A DNA stretch of 54,306 nt from Phaeoceros laevis (Eukaryota > Anthocerotophyta > Anthocerotopsida > Notothyladales), in the NCBI GenBank assembly GCA_049999765.1, contig JBNGIQ010006873.1, positions 1 through 54,306 of the forward strand, in the 5' to 3' direction. The notes beneath the pieces are model-generated. The model made no database searches. It was not told the origin of the DNA and was given only the letters and a program-made list of their open reading frames with translations. Made by a program: the position numbers and the translations under genes. Shown piece by piece: positions 31,394 through 42,600 of the stretch (its first letter is position 1; each line of letters starts with the position of its first letter).

Positions 31394-34300
31394 ATGACGA
31401 TGGCCGTTGGACTGGATTCCAAGCTGACTGGCACGGCGTGGAGTACCTATTTGCCACCAATTTTCGTGCTGAGGCAGCGCGGGCAAGGACTAGTACCTGA
31501 CACTGGTAAGTTTGGAGCCCTGAGTCGCCCAGTATCGAAGGTGTGGCATGTCATAAGCTCTGCATCCTCTGGACACGAAGGAAGACCTCCGGGAGAAGTG
31601 CAGGAGGTTTTATGGGATCTGTATTTCGCACAGCCCACACAATGGTGGGACAGCAGACGGAGCAAGCCAACTCCCGGGAATCCTGGTTTTAAACACAAGG
31701 AGTCAGAGGTCGCCCTGTGGCTAAGCAATCGCCACAAGCCTGCATGGGTGGACTCGCAGCTAGCCACATTGGACGCTGGGGTGAAGAAGAAGACTCCCTA
31801 TTCTGTATCCACCCCAGTGCAAGGACAAGCAGCTTTTGCAGCACCTGAGGGCCATCTGGAGGTGGAAATATGCAGGAAACTGTGCGAGGATGGACTTATT
31901 TCTGAGGCTCTGGATGCGTTGAACATACTGGTTCAGCGAGGATGCCATGTACCTAACAATCTCTTTTACCGTGTCCTCAAAAGGTGCATCATGCAGAAGG
32001 ACCTGGTTTCGGGCAGATGCATCCACGCTCTCACTGTCAAAAGCGGGTATGAAGGAGACTCATTTTTGGCCACCCACCTCATCGGTCTTTACGCTTCGCA
32101 TGGGAGGTTGGAAGAAGCAATGCGAGTCTTTACCAAAGTCTCTACACCAGACGCCTATAACTGGGCTACCATCATTTTCGCCTATGCTAGACAAGGAGAG
32201 GCTCCCGAGGCCGCACAGGCCATACGTCTGTACCGACAAATGCGCGACTCAACTGCGGTTAAGCCCGATGACCGTATCTATTCAGCAGTTTTGAAAGCTT
32301 GTGCCACTGCGAGAGATTTAGTTATGGGCAAACAGGTCCATGTTCATATTCTTGCGAAACGAGGGAAGCCAGATAGATTTGTTCAAGCTGGGCTGGTAGA
32401 TATGTATGCCAAGTGTGGAAGCTTAGAGGATGCTCGCAGAGTATTTGACAGACTTCCAGACAGGAACGTTGTAACATGGACCACGATGATTGCAGGGTAT
32501 GCCCAGCAGGGCCTGGGTCAGGAAGCCCTTAGTCTTTACAGCAGTATGCAACAGGAAGATCTCAGTCCTCCAAGTTCTGTTACATATATATGCCTGCTGC
32601 AGGCATGTGCAAGTGTAGGTGTAGGGGCTCTTCATGATGGAAAGCAGCTGCATGCAGAGATTCAAGAACAAGGATGGCAAGAGGATGTCGTTCTAGGCGG
32701 TAGCCTGGTTCATATGTATGCAAAGTGCGGTAGCTTAGAAGATGCTCGCCAAGTGTTCAACAGACTTCCAGAGAGGAATGTTGTCACATGGACCACGATG
32801 ATTGCAGGATATGCCAAGCAGGGGATGGGTCAGGAAGCCCTTAGTCTTTATCGCAGTATGCAACAGGAAGACCTCAGTCCTCCAAGTCCTGTCACTTATG
32901 TATGCCTTCTGCAGGCATGTGCAAGTGTAGGAGTAGGAGCCCTTCTTCAGGGAAAGCAGCTGCATGCAGAGATTGAAAGAAAGGGATTGCAAGACGATAT
33001 GGTCCTATGTGGTAGCTTAATTAACATGTACGCGAAGTGCGGTAGCTTAGAGGATGCTTGCCAAGTGTTCAACAAACTTCCAAGCAGGACCGTTGTAGCT
33101 TGGAATGCTTTGCTTGCAGGTTATGCCCAGCAGGGGAGGGGTCAAGAAGCCCTTAATCTTTACAAGAATATGCAGCAGGAGGTGTCTCGTCCTGATTCTA
33201 TTACCTATGTATGCCTGCTGCAGGCATGTGCCAGTGTAGGTGTAGAAGCTCTTCATGAGGGAAAGCAGCTGCATGCACAGATCAAAGTCCGAGGACTGCC
33301 AATGGATGTGGTGCTTGGCAGCAGCTTGGTTAACATGTATGCAAAGTGCGGTAGCTTAGACGACGCCCGCTGCTTGTTTGACAAACTTCCAGTCAGGGAT
33401 GTTGTCACATGGACCACAATGTTTGCAGGTTACGCCCAGCAGGGGATGGGTGAAAAAGCCCTCAGTCTTTACATGACTATGCAACAGGAGGAGCTCAGTC
33501 CTCCAAGTTCTATTACATATCTATGCCTGCTGCAGGCATGTGCAAGTGTAGGTGAAGGAGCCGTTCTTCAGGGAAAGCAGATCCATGCAGACATTCAAAA
33601 AAGAGGATTGCAAGATGATGTAGTTCTAGGCAGTAGCTTGGTTAACATGTATGCAAAGTGTGGTAACTTAGATTATGCTCGCCAGTTGTTTGACGGACTT
33701 CCAGAGAGGACTATTTCAGCATGGAATGCGATGATTTCAGGGTATGCCAAACAGGAGATGGGTCAAGAAGCCCTTAATTTATATAGGCATATGCAATTGG
33801 AAGGCCTCTCTCCTCCCGATGCTGTTACATACGTATGCCTGCTGCAGGCATGTGCTAGTGTAGGTGTAGGAGCTCTTCATGAGGGAACGCAACTGCATGC
33901 ACAAATTCAAGAACAAGGATTGCTAAAGGATGTCGTTCTAGGCGGCAGCTTGGTTCACATGTATGCACAGTGTGGTGGCTTAGAAGATGCTCAGCAATTG
34001 TTCGACAGACTTCCAGAGAAGAATGTTATCACATGGACCACGATGCTTACAGCGTATGTCCAGCATGGGATGGGTCAGGAAGCCATTCGTCTTTACAGCT
34101 GTATGCAACAGGAAGGTCTCTCACCTCCCAACTCCGTTACGTATGTATGCCTGCTGCAGGCATGTGCTGGTGTAGGTGTAGGAGCTCTTCATGAGGGAAA
34201 GCAGCTGCATGCCCGAATAAAAGAACTTGGACTGGAAGCGGATGTGGTACTAGGCGGCAGTTTGGTTAACATGTATGCAAAATGTGGTTGCTTAGAGGAT

Positions 34301-35914
34301 GCTCGAGAGGTGTTTGACAAGCTTCCCGTGTGGAATCTTGTGGCATGGACTGCGCTGCTTGCAGGTTATGCCCAGCAAGGTATGGCCCACGAAGCTCTTA
34401 GTCTATACAGCAGTATGCAACAGGAAGGTCTCACTTCTGCTACATATGTATACCTGCTACAGGCATGTGCCAGTGTAGGTGTAGAAGCTCTTCATCAGGG
34501 AAAGCAGCTACATGCAGAGATGAAAGAACGAGGACTGCTGCAGGATGTGGTCATAGGCGGCAGCTTGGTTAGCATGTACGCAAAGTGCAGTTGCTTGGAG
34601 GATGCTCGGAGCGTGTTCGACAGACTTCCAGAGAAGGATGTTGTGGCATGGACTGCGATGATTGCAAGCTATGCCCAGCATGGAATGGGTGAGGAAGCCC
34701 TTGGTCTTTACAGCAGTATGCAACAGGACGGCCTCACTCGTCCCGATTCTGTTACTTATGTATGTCTGCTGCAATCATGTGCCAGTGTAGGTAGAGATGC
34801 TCATCATGAGGGAAAGCAGTTGCATGCACAGATCAAAGATCAAGGACTGGAAGAGGATGTGGTTTTAGGCAGCAGCTTGGTTAACATGTATGTAAAATGC
34901 GGTAGCTTAGAGGATGCTCGCAGGTTGTTTGACAGGCTCCCAGACAGGACGGTTGTAGCCTGGACCGCGATGCTTGCAGGTTATGCCCAGGGTGGGATGT
35001 ATCAGGAAGCTATTAGTCTTTACAGCAGTATGCAACAAGAAGGCCTCACTCCCGACTCTGTGACATATGTATGCCTGCTGCAGGCATGTGCAGTTGCAGC
35101 AGCTCTGCCTCTGGGAAAGAAGTTGCATGCAGAGATTGTGGAACGGGGGCTTCAAGCTGATGTGGTTGTGGGAGCAGCACTGTTACATATGTATGCGAAG
35201 TGTGGCAGCATGTTTGACTCACAGCTGGTGTTTGATTCATTGCCTGGAAAAAACGCTGAAGCTTGGGGTGCACTTATTAGTGGGTACGCACGTCAAGGAA
35301 ATAGTGAGGCTGTGTTTGACTTGCTTGAAAGGATGATATCAGAGGGCTCATACCCCAATGAGATAACGTGTGTTAGTGTGCTCACAGTATGCAGTCATGT
35401 GGGTCTAGTGGACAAGGGCCAAAAGTACTTTGAGACGATGCAGACTGAGTATGGCATCAGACCAACCATAGAGCACTATACTTGCATGATGGATCTGCTG
35501 GGGCGTGCAGGACATCTGGAGGAGGCATTACAGATGGCCAACACCATGCCTTTCCCACCAACTGACATTGTGTGCCATACTCTATTAGGGGCTTGTCTGA
35601 AGTGGAAGAACGTCGAGATTGGGCTACAGGCTTTCAAGTGTGCAATGCGCGTGGATGAAAAAGATGCTGCATCTTATGTGTTGATGTCCAACATTTATGC
35701 TAGCGCCCAGATGTGGGGGGCGGCAAAGGAGATGCAAACAAGGAGAAAGAAGTTGGGGGCCTGGAAGAAGCCAGGCCAGAGCTGGTGGACTGACATGGGT
35801 GGGGTGGTGCAACCATTTGTAGTCGGGGACAAGAACCATCCTGAGAGTGAAGGTATCTATGCCCAAAATGAAGACGGAAAGATATATGCCGCACCTGCAC
35901 TCTCCACTGTTTAA
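31394..35914 (+). CDS. Giant PDF-PPR protein, PLS class, E-type ending (1,506 aa)
   Basis: It starts at an ATG (MTMAVGLDSK; a second Met is at codon 3). Residues ~73-118 are the PDF motif (VLWDLYFAQPTQWWDSRRS, PGFKHK, LWLSNRHKPAWVDSQ). Then come about 35 PPR motifs. The core is nine P-L-S modules in a row, with CTGCTGCAGGCATGTGC-type landmarks at 32594, 32906, 33215, 33527, 33839, 34151, 34454, 34766 and 35075, mostly 312 bp (104 codons) apart. E1 (ASYVLMSNIYASAQMW) and E2 (AWKKPGQSWWTD) follow, then VVGDKNHPESEGIYA, the beginning of a PG box, before an unrelated tail. No DYW is present. It is far longer than usual plant PPR proteins. Near-identical modules suggest recent unequal exchange. 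Confidence 0.93.
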   Translation: MTMAVGLDSKLTGTAWSTYLPPIFVLRQRGQGLVPDTGKFGALSRPVSKVWHVISSASSGHEGRPPGEVQEVLWDLYFAQPTQWWDSRRSKPTPGNPGFKHKESEVALWLSNRHKPAWVDSQLATLDAGVKKKTPYSVSTPVQGQAAFAAPEGHLEVEICRKLCEDGLISEALDALNILVQRGCHVPNNLFYRVLKRCIMQKDLVSGRCIHALTVKSGYEGDSFLATHLIGLYASHGRLEEAMRVFTKVSTPDAYNWATIIFAYARQGEAPEAAQAIRLYRQMRDSTAVKPDDRIYSAVLKACATARDLVMGKQVHVHILAKRGKPDRFVQAGLVDMYAKCGSLEDARRVFDRLPDRNVVTWTTMIAGYAQQGLGQEALSLYSSMQQEDLSPPSSVTYICLLQACASVGVGALHDGKQLHAEIQEQGWQEDVVLGGSLVHMYAKCGSLEDARQVFNRLPERNVVTWTTMIAGYAKQGMGQEALSLYRSMQQEDLSPPSPVTYVCLLQACASVGVGALLQGKQLHAEIERKGLQDDMVLCGSLINMYAKCGSLEDACQVFNKLPSRTVVAWNALLAGYAQQGRGQEALNLYKNMQQEVSRPDSITYVCLLQACASVGVEALHEGKQLHAQIKVRGLPMDVVLGSSLVNMYAKCGSLDDARCLFDKLPVRDVVTWTTMFAGYAQQGMGEKALSLYMTMQQEELSPPSSITYLCLLQACASVGEGAVLQGKQIHADIQKRGLQDDVVLGSSLVNMYAKCGNLDYARQLFDGLPERTISAWNAMISGYAKQEMGQEALNLYRHMQLEGLSPPDAVTYVCLLQACASVGVGALHEGTQLHAQIQEQGLLKDVVLGGSLVHMYAQCGGLEDAQQLFDRLPEKNVITWTTMLTAYVQHGMGQEAIRLYSCMQQEGLSPPNSVTYVCLLQACAGVGVGALHEGKQLHARIKELGLEADVVLGGSLVNMYAKCGCLEDAREVFDKLPVWNLVAWTALLAGYAQQGMAHEALSLYSSMQQEGLTSATYVYLLQACASVGVEALHQGKQLHAEMKERGLLQDVVIGGSLVSMYAKCSCLEDARSVFDRLPEKDVVAWTAMIASYAQHGMGEEALGLYSSMQQDGLTRPDSVTYVCLLQSCASVGRDAHHEGKQLHAQIKDQGLEEDVVLGSSLVNMYVKCGSLEDARRLFDRLPDRTVVAWTAMLAGYAQGGMYQEAISLYSSMQQEGLTPDSVTYVCLLQACAVAAALPLGKKLHAEIVERGLQADVVVGAALLHMYAKCGSMFDSQLVFDSLPGKNAEAWGALISGYARQGNSEAVFDLLERMISEGSYPNEITCVSVLTVCSHVGLVDKGQKYFETMQTEYGIRPTIEHYTCMMDLLGRAGHLEEALQMANTMPFPPTDIVCHTLLGACLKWKNVEIGLQAFKCAMRVDEKDAASYVLMSNIYASAQMWGAAKEMQTRRKKLGAWKKPGQSWWTDMGGVVQPFVVGDKNHPESEGIYAQNEDGKIYAAPALSTV

Positions 35915-37180
35915 TTGACTTCTCTGATGATGTAAAGGAAGCTGGGTAGTGTGGGCACAGAGAAAAATTGGTGAGCACTCTGCGCATGAGTGCACAGTTG
36001 TGTTCTCCAGCTATCATCTGGCGGGTTTCGAGTGGCATCCATATTAACATATGACTATTTCGGGACTATTGGCAGGTAACGGATGTCTGCTACTTCTTGG
36101 CTCTCTTGTATCCACTGGTGCATGTGGCCACAGAGCTAGTCATGGAATCCCCAAGAGTGAAGAGAGAAGAAGTTAAGCGTGTTAACACTAGGTGCTCTTC
36201 TCTGTGCAATCTGCAGGCATGGATGAGTGGTGATTCATCCATCGACTGCCCAGTGCTGGTCGGCATTGCTCCACTTTTACATCTGTACGATCGATTACAT
36301 GGAATCATCTTTCTTTTTACCCCTCTTTCCTGTGCTATTTGCTTTGGATGTAGTTTTTTACTGGTGCTTTTTTTGAGCAGTTGTCACAGCTGGTGAAAGG
36401 GAGCATGCGTCTACTATGAGAGCAACAAACCTCAGAAGCCAATCACAAGACAGAAAGGTTTGAAGAGGATGTTTGTAAGGTACGATTTCTCCAACAACCA
36501 TAAATAGACTTTGGTCCTTCCTCATGCTGCAGGTGTCAACGTATGTTGCAGAATCCATTGCTGGTGGGAACATTTTTACGTCATGCTGATTTCTTCAAGA
36601 ACTGGAGGTTAAATCGATTATTTTGGCTGCAGGACCTTATGCTGTTCCGCAGTTTTGTAAACGATCCCACTCCAACCTAGGGAGGGCTGAGTAGAGTTGT
36701 TAGCTTGCGGGACACTGCTCGCTGTGTCTTGCGGACTCCTGCTGGCGCGGAGTCCGTACATGTCAGGTGTGCATGCTCAAAACGTGAGCATTCCCCTGTC
36801 TAGGAAGTCTGAGACTTGACACATACGTGCATGGCCAACATGGATTTGAGCCTTCCAACACCCTTTTACGTAGGTTGGGACCTTCAAATTCCCACTGTGG
36901 ACCTTGCTAGACACTTTTCTGTTTGTCTAAGTAAGTACCTTGATGTTGCATCCAAACCGATGAGTGTTGTCCCTCTACGACAGAGGTCAACAGCCAACAT
37001 AGAGGAGTAAACAGGAGGAACGAGCTACAAGCTGCGGACATTAGAGTGACGTGATACTCAACTGTTGGAACGCATTGCGCAAGCTTTGGGATTCAAGCTG
37101 CGCGAAGCCATCGTCTAGACGACTCGCAATCAATCGATGGACACCGAAAGGATCCAACTCGTGGAGGGTCTGCCCGACCG
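35915..37180. other. Intergenic, no gene recognised
   Basis: No domain-bearing frame was found. A short hairpin (CGGACTCC...GGAGTCCG, about 36732-36756) is present. The promoter of the next PPR gene must lie in the right part. Confidence 0.4.
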
Positions 37181-39436
37181 ATGGCTGTCAGCCCCTTGGT
37201 ACCACCAATCGCTCCATTGGTGCACTCGCAAGGAAAAGTACTTGAAAAAGCTGGGTTTGCAGCCCTCGGCCACTTGGGAGGGAAGGTGTCGTGTGTGCCA
37301 AGCCAAGCACGCAGTGGAGAGGGAATGCAAGCAGAAGAACTGCATGACATGCTATGGCAACAGCTTTTCTCAGATCCGGCACAATGGTGGGACAACATAT
37401 GGAGCAAGCCGACATCCTGGCATCCTAGTTTTAAGCACAAGAGGTCCAAGGTCATCCTGTGGCTAAACAATCTTTGGGGCGACTCGCAGCTACCCCTGTG
37501 GGACGCTGGGAGGGAGAGGCCTTGCAAGTCCGTTTCTACCCCACTTCGGGGGCAAGAACCTGAGGGCTATTCGGAGGTCAGGTTGCACAGGAATCTATGT
37601 CAGGACGGACAGGTTCCTAACGCTGTGGATGCACTCAACCTGCTGGTGCAGCGAGGGTGGCATTTACCTAGCAATCTGTTCTATTGTGTGCTCAAGCGGT
37701 GCATCACGCAGAAAGACCTGATTTCGGGCAGGCGCGTCCATGCTTTGGCTGTCAAAAGTGGTTATGAAGGAGACGCTTTCATGGCCACCCATCTCATCGG
37801 TCTGTATGCTTCGAATGGGAGGTTGGAGGAGGCACTGCGAGTCTTTTCAAAGGTCCCCGCGCCGAACGCCTTTAACTGGGCTAGCATCATCTTCGCCTGT
37901 GCCAGACATGGAGAGGCTGCCCAGGCCATACGGCTGTACAGACAGATGCGTGAGTCAATGGTTAAGCCCGACAGCCATATCTACGTAGCAGTTCTTAATG
38001 CTTGTGCCACTGTTGGAGACTTGGCTGCAGGCAAGGAGGTCCATGCTCACATTCGTGCGACCCCAGGGAAGCCACATTTGTTTGTTCAAACAGGCCTACT
38101 TGATATGTACGCGAAGTGCAGGAGCTTGCAGGATGCTCGGAGAGTGTTCGAGAGACTTCCACACAAGGATGTAGTGACATGGACTGCGATGATCGCAGCT
38201 TATGCGCAGCAGGGGATGGGTCAAGAAGCCCTTAGTCTTTACAATGGAATGCTACAGGAAGGCCTCTCTCCTCCTAACTCCGTTACTTTTATATGCCTCC
38301 TGCAGGCATGCGCCAGTATAGGCGTAGGAGCTCTGCATCAAGGACAGCAGCTTCATGCACAGATTGAAGGGCTAAAACTGCAAGATGATGTGGTGCTAGG
38401 CGGCAGCTTGGTTAACATGTATGCAAAGTGTGGTAGCCTAGAGGATGCTCGCAAAGTCTTTGACGATCTTCCAGAGAGGAATGTGGTAACGTGGACTGCC
38501 ATGATAGCAGCTTACGCCCAGCAAGGGATGTGTGAGGAAGCCCTTAGTCTTCACAGTAGTATGCAACAAGAAGGCATTGCTCCACCCAATTCTGTCACAT
38601 TCGTGTGCCTCCTGCAGGCATGTGCCTCTGTAGCAGCGCTGCCTCTGGGGGAGCAGCTTCATGCACAGATCAAGGAACGAGGATTGCAAGCGGAAGAGGG
38701 TGTGGGCAAAGCCTTGGTGAACATGTATGCGAAATGTGGGAGCATGGTTGAATCGCAGAAAGTTTTCGATTCATTGCCTCAACGAGACATCGTTGCATGG
38801 GGTGCTCTGATTGCTGGATATAGCCACCAAGGAGATAGTGAAGTTGTGTTTGACTTGCTGGACAGGATGAGGGAGGAGGGCATTCAGCCAGATGGCATCA
38901 CGTTTCTCAGTGTGCTCACGGTGTGCAGTCATACGAGTCTAGTGGACAAAGGCCGAGAGTACTTTGAGGCCATGGGAACAGATTATGGCATCAGTCCAAC
39001 TGTTGAGCACTACACCCGCATGATGGATCTGCTAGGGCGTGCAGGTCATCTGGACGAGGCGCTGCAGATGGCCAAGACCATGCCTTTCCCATCCAGTGGT
39101 GCTGTGTGGCTCACTCTGTTGGGTGCTTGCCAGAAGTGGAATAACGTTGAAATTGGGCAGCAGGCTTTCGACTTTGCAGTGACTGCTGATGAAAAAGATG
39201 CTACATCCTATGCTCTTATGTCCAACATTTATGCAGGCGCTCACATGTGGGAGGAGGCAAAGGAGATGGAGACACGGCGAGTGAAACATAAGGCCTGGAA
39301 GCAGCAAGGCCAGAGCTGGTGGACTGACATTGGTGGGAGCGTGCACACGTTTGTAGTTGGAGACAAGAAGCATCCTGAAAGTGAAGGTATCTATGCATCC
39401 CTGGCGCATCTCGACTCACCAAGGAGGGAAACGTAG
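37181..39436 (+). CDS. PDF-PPR protein, PLS class, E-type ending (751 aa)
   Basis: It starts at an ATG (MAVSPLVPPIAPL). Residues ~58-95 form the PDF motif (MLWQQLFSDPAQWWDN, PSFKHK, LWLNN), but the usual KPAWV after it is deleted, leaving NLWGDSQLP. About 15 PPR motifs follow, ending in E1 (TSYALMSNIYAGAHMWEEA) and E2 (AWKQQGQSWWTD). The tail FVVGDKKHPESEGIYASLAHL is the beginning of the PG box that normally leads into a DYW domain. A stop follows at 39436, so the deaminase has been lost or was never present. Same strand as the genes at 31394 and 39617; the spacer to the next is 180 bp. Confidence 0.92.
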   Translation: MAVSPLVPPIAPLVHSQGKVLEKAGFAALGHLGGKVSCVPSQARSGEGMQAEELHDMLWQQLFSDPAQWWDNIWSKPTSWHPSFKHKRSKVILWLNNLWGDSQLPLWDAGRERPCKSVSTPLRGQEPEGYSEVRLHRNLCQDGQVPNAVDALNLLVQRGWHLPSNLFYCVLKRCITQKDLISGRRVHALAVKSGYEGDAFMATHLIGLYASNGRLEEALRVFSKVPAPNAFNWASIIFACARHGEAAQAIRLYRQMRESMVKPDSHIYVAVLNACATVGDLAAGKEVHAHIRATPGKPHLFVQTGLLDMYAKCRSLQDARRVFERLPHKDVVTWTAMIAAYAQQGMGQEALSLYNGMLQEGLSPPNSVTFICLLQACASIGVGALHQGQQLHAQIEGLKLQDDVVLGGSLVNMYAKCGSLEDARKVFDDLPERNVVTWTAMIAAYAQQGMCEEALSLHSSMQQEGIAPPNSVTFVCLLQACASVAALPLGEQLHAQIKERGLQAEEGVGKALVNMYAKCGSMVESQKVFDSLPQRDIVAWGALIAGYSHQGDSEVVFDLLDRMREEGIQPDGITFLSVLTVCSHTSLVDKGREYFEAMGTDYGISPTVEHYTRMMDLLGRAGHLDEALQMAKTMPFPSSGAVWLTLLGACQKWNNVEIGQQAFDFAVTADEKDATSYALMSNIYAGAHMWEEAKEMETRRVKHKAWKQQGQSWWTDIGGSVHTFVVGDKKHPESEGIYASLAHLDSPRRET

Positions 39437-39616
39437 GATGAGTAGAAGAACGCTGAGTTACACGCTGGAGGCTGGAGCTACCCGAGGGTGCCACTGAACT
39501 GTGTAACGTACCACTCGCGGAATGGATGAGGCGAGGGCTGGCGCGTCCACGCCATTGCCCGCCTCATTGGGCGATCATGCAGCCAATGCGGGGTCGCTGT
39601 TAGGTCGGAAGTCAAG

Positions 39617-42600
39617 ATGCAAGGCCTTAGCAGCCGTTATCCACCGCCAAGTACCGACCTGCTATGTCGTCCTGTAAACCGTGGCCTGGACGAGGGCGGG
39701 CGAGGGCGCTTCCCAATCCGGCATGAGCCCACCTTGAGATTGCTTAGCCCAAGTTCACGCGAGGTGGGGGGCGGGATATCAGAAGCATGTTTTGGAGAGG
39801 AACGAGAAACTGCATATGCACATCAGGAGTTCCTGTGGCAAGGTTTCTTCAGAGATCCCTCACAATGGTGGGACAACAGGCGCACAAAGAGAACTCCTCG
39901 GCATCCCGATTTCAGGCACAAAAAGTCCAAGGTCGCCTTGTGGTTAGACAATCGATACAAGCCTGCTTGGGTAGACTCGCAGCTGGCTATGTTGGACACT
40001 GGGACGAAGGGGCCTCCGGAGTCTCTAACCGCCTCAAGTCAGGACGATTTCGGCAGGTTAGCAGCACACAAGTTCGTTCCGGAGCTTGGCAGGTGCGGGG
40101 AGCTCTGTGAGCATGGACAAATTTCTGACGCTGTCGATGGGTTGGATCTCCTGGTACAGCAAGGATGCCATGTACCAAACAATCTCTTCTATCGTGTCCT
40201 CAAGAGGTGCAAGGACCTGCTTCTGGGCCGACGCGTTCATGCTCTTACTATCAAAGGCGGGTATGAAGGAGATGCATTTCTGGCCACCCACCTCATTGGT
40301 CTGTACGCTTCACATGGGAGGTTGGGGGAAGCAATGCAAGTCTTTGCGAACGTCCCTACACCCAGCGCCCATAATTGGGCTACCATCATTTTTGCACACG
40401 CGAGGCATGGAGAGCCTTCGCAGGCTATACGACTGTATAATGAGATGCGGCAGACAACTGTTAAGCCAGACAACCATATATTCAGAGCAGCTCTCACAGC
40501 TTGTGCTACTGCAGGAGATTTAGCTGCCGGCAAGGATGTCCATGCTCATGTCCGTGCTAGTGCAGGGAGACTGGATGTTTTTGTCCAAACCTGCCTGGTG
40601 GATATGTATGCCAAGTGCGGGAGCATACAGGATGCTCGCACAGTGTTTGACACGCTTCCTCACAGGAATGTAGTAACATGGACTGCCATGATCGCAGGTT
40701 ATGCCCAGCAGGGGATGGGTCACGAAGCCCTTAATCTTTACAGAAGCATGCAACATGAAGGAATCACTCCTCCAGATTCCGTCACATTTGTATGCCTGCT
40801 GCGGGCATGTGCAAATGAGGGTGAGGTAGCTTTGCGTGAGGGAAAGCAGCTCCATTCGCAGATTGAGGAGCGAGGACTGCAGGATGATGTGGTTGTAGGT
40901 GCCAGCTTGGTGAACATGTATGCAAAGTGCGGTACCGTAGAGACTGCTCGGAAAGTGTTTGACAGGCTCCCGCACAGAAATGTCGTGACGTGGAACGCTA
41001 TGATTGCAGGGTATGCCCAGCAGGGGTTTGGTCAAGAAGCCCTGACTCTTTACCAAAGTATGCAAGAAAAAAGAAACACTCCCCCTGATTCTGCCACGTT
41101 TGTAAGCATGCTGCAGGCATGTGCAAGCATGGGGGTAGGTGGTCTGCATCAAGGAAAGCAGCTCCATTCAAAGATTCAAGACCGAGTACTGCAAGACGAT
41201 GTGGCAGTAGGTTCCAGCTTGGTGAACATGTATGCGAAGTGTGGCAGCATCAATGATGCTCGCAGAGTGTTTGACATGCTTCCTCACAGAAACGTGGTGA
41301 CGTGGACCACCATGATCACAGCTTATGGCCAGGAAGGGATGGGGCAGGAAGCCCTTAGCCTGTACATGCGTATGCAACAAGAGAACATCATTCCTCCTGA
41401 TTCAGTCACATTCGTATGCCTGCTGCAGGCGTGTGCAAGTGTAGGTGAACTAGCTCTGCATCAGGGAAGGCAGCTCCATGTGCATATTGGAGACCAAGGA
41501 CTCGAAGATGATGTGGTCGTTGGTGGCAGCTTGGTGAACATGTACGCAAAGTGCGGTAGCATTGAGGATGCTCGCAGAGTGTTCGACGGGCTTTCCCACA
41601 AGAATGTGGTGTCATGGACTGCCATGATTGCAAGTTATGCCCAGCAGGGGATGGGCGAGGACGCCCTTGGTCTTTTCTGTGGGATGCAGCAGGATGGCAT
41701 CAGTCCTCCTGATTGTGTCTCCTACATATGCCTTCTACAGGCATGTGCAAGTGTGGGTGAAGTAGCTCTGCAACAAGGAAAGGAGCTTCATGCACAGATC
41801 GAAAAACGAGGGCTGCACCATGATGTGGCTGTAGGCGCCAGCTTGGTGAACATGTATGCCAAGTGTGGGAGTCTGGAGACTGCTCAAAGTGTGTTTGACA
41901 GTCTTCCCCAAAAAAACGTGGTGACATGGAATGTTATAATAGCAGGTTATTCCCAGCAGGAGATGGCCCAGCAGGCCCTCAGTCTGTACAGGAATATGCA
42001 AGATGGGGGTATCACTCAACCCAATTCTGTCACATATGCATCCCTCCTGCAGGCATGCGCAGCTGAAGTTGATCTCCCCTTGGGAAAGCAATTGCATGCC
42101 CAGATCAAGGAACAGGGTTTGCAAGCTGATGTGATTGTGGGTCCTAGCTTGGTGAACATGTATTCAAAGTGTGGCAGCTTGGAGGATGCACAGCATGTAT
42201 TTGAGTCCTTGGTTGTAAGGGATGTTGTAGCGTGGAGTGCGCTCATTGCAGGATACAGTCTGAAAGGAGATAGTGAAGCTGTGTTTAACTCGCTTGACAG
42301 AATGTTGGTCGAGGGCGTGCAGCCAGATCAAGTAACCTTTCTTAGCGTTTTGACTGTATGTAGTCATGTGGGCTTAGTGGACGAAGGCAGAAAGTACTTC
42401 AAGGCTATGACCACAGACCATGGCATCACTCCAACAGTCGAGCACTACACGTGTATGACGGACCTGCTGGGCCGTGCTGGCTATGTGCACGAGGCATTAC
42501 AGGTGGCAAAGACCATGCCCGTCCAAGCAAATGGTGCAGTGTGGCTCACTCTCTTGGGCGCTTGTCAGAAGTGGGGTAATGTTGAGGTTGGCCGACAGGC

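Noticed and set aside
31447-35336. Many medium-length minus-strand frames inside the giant PPR gene
   Set aside because: They repeat with the 312-bp module and are antisense shadows of the PPR repeats. The same applies to antisense frames in the other PPR genes.
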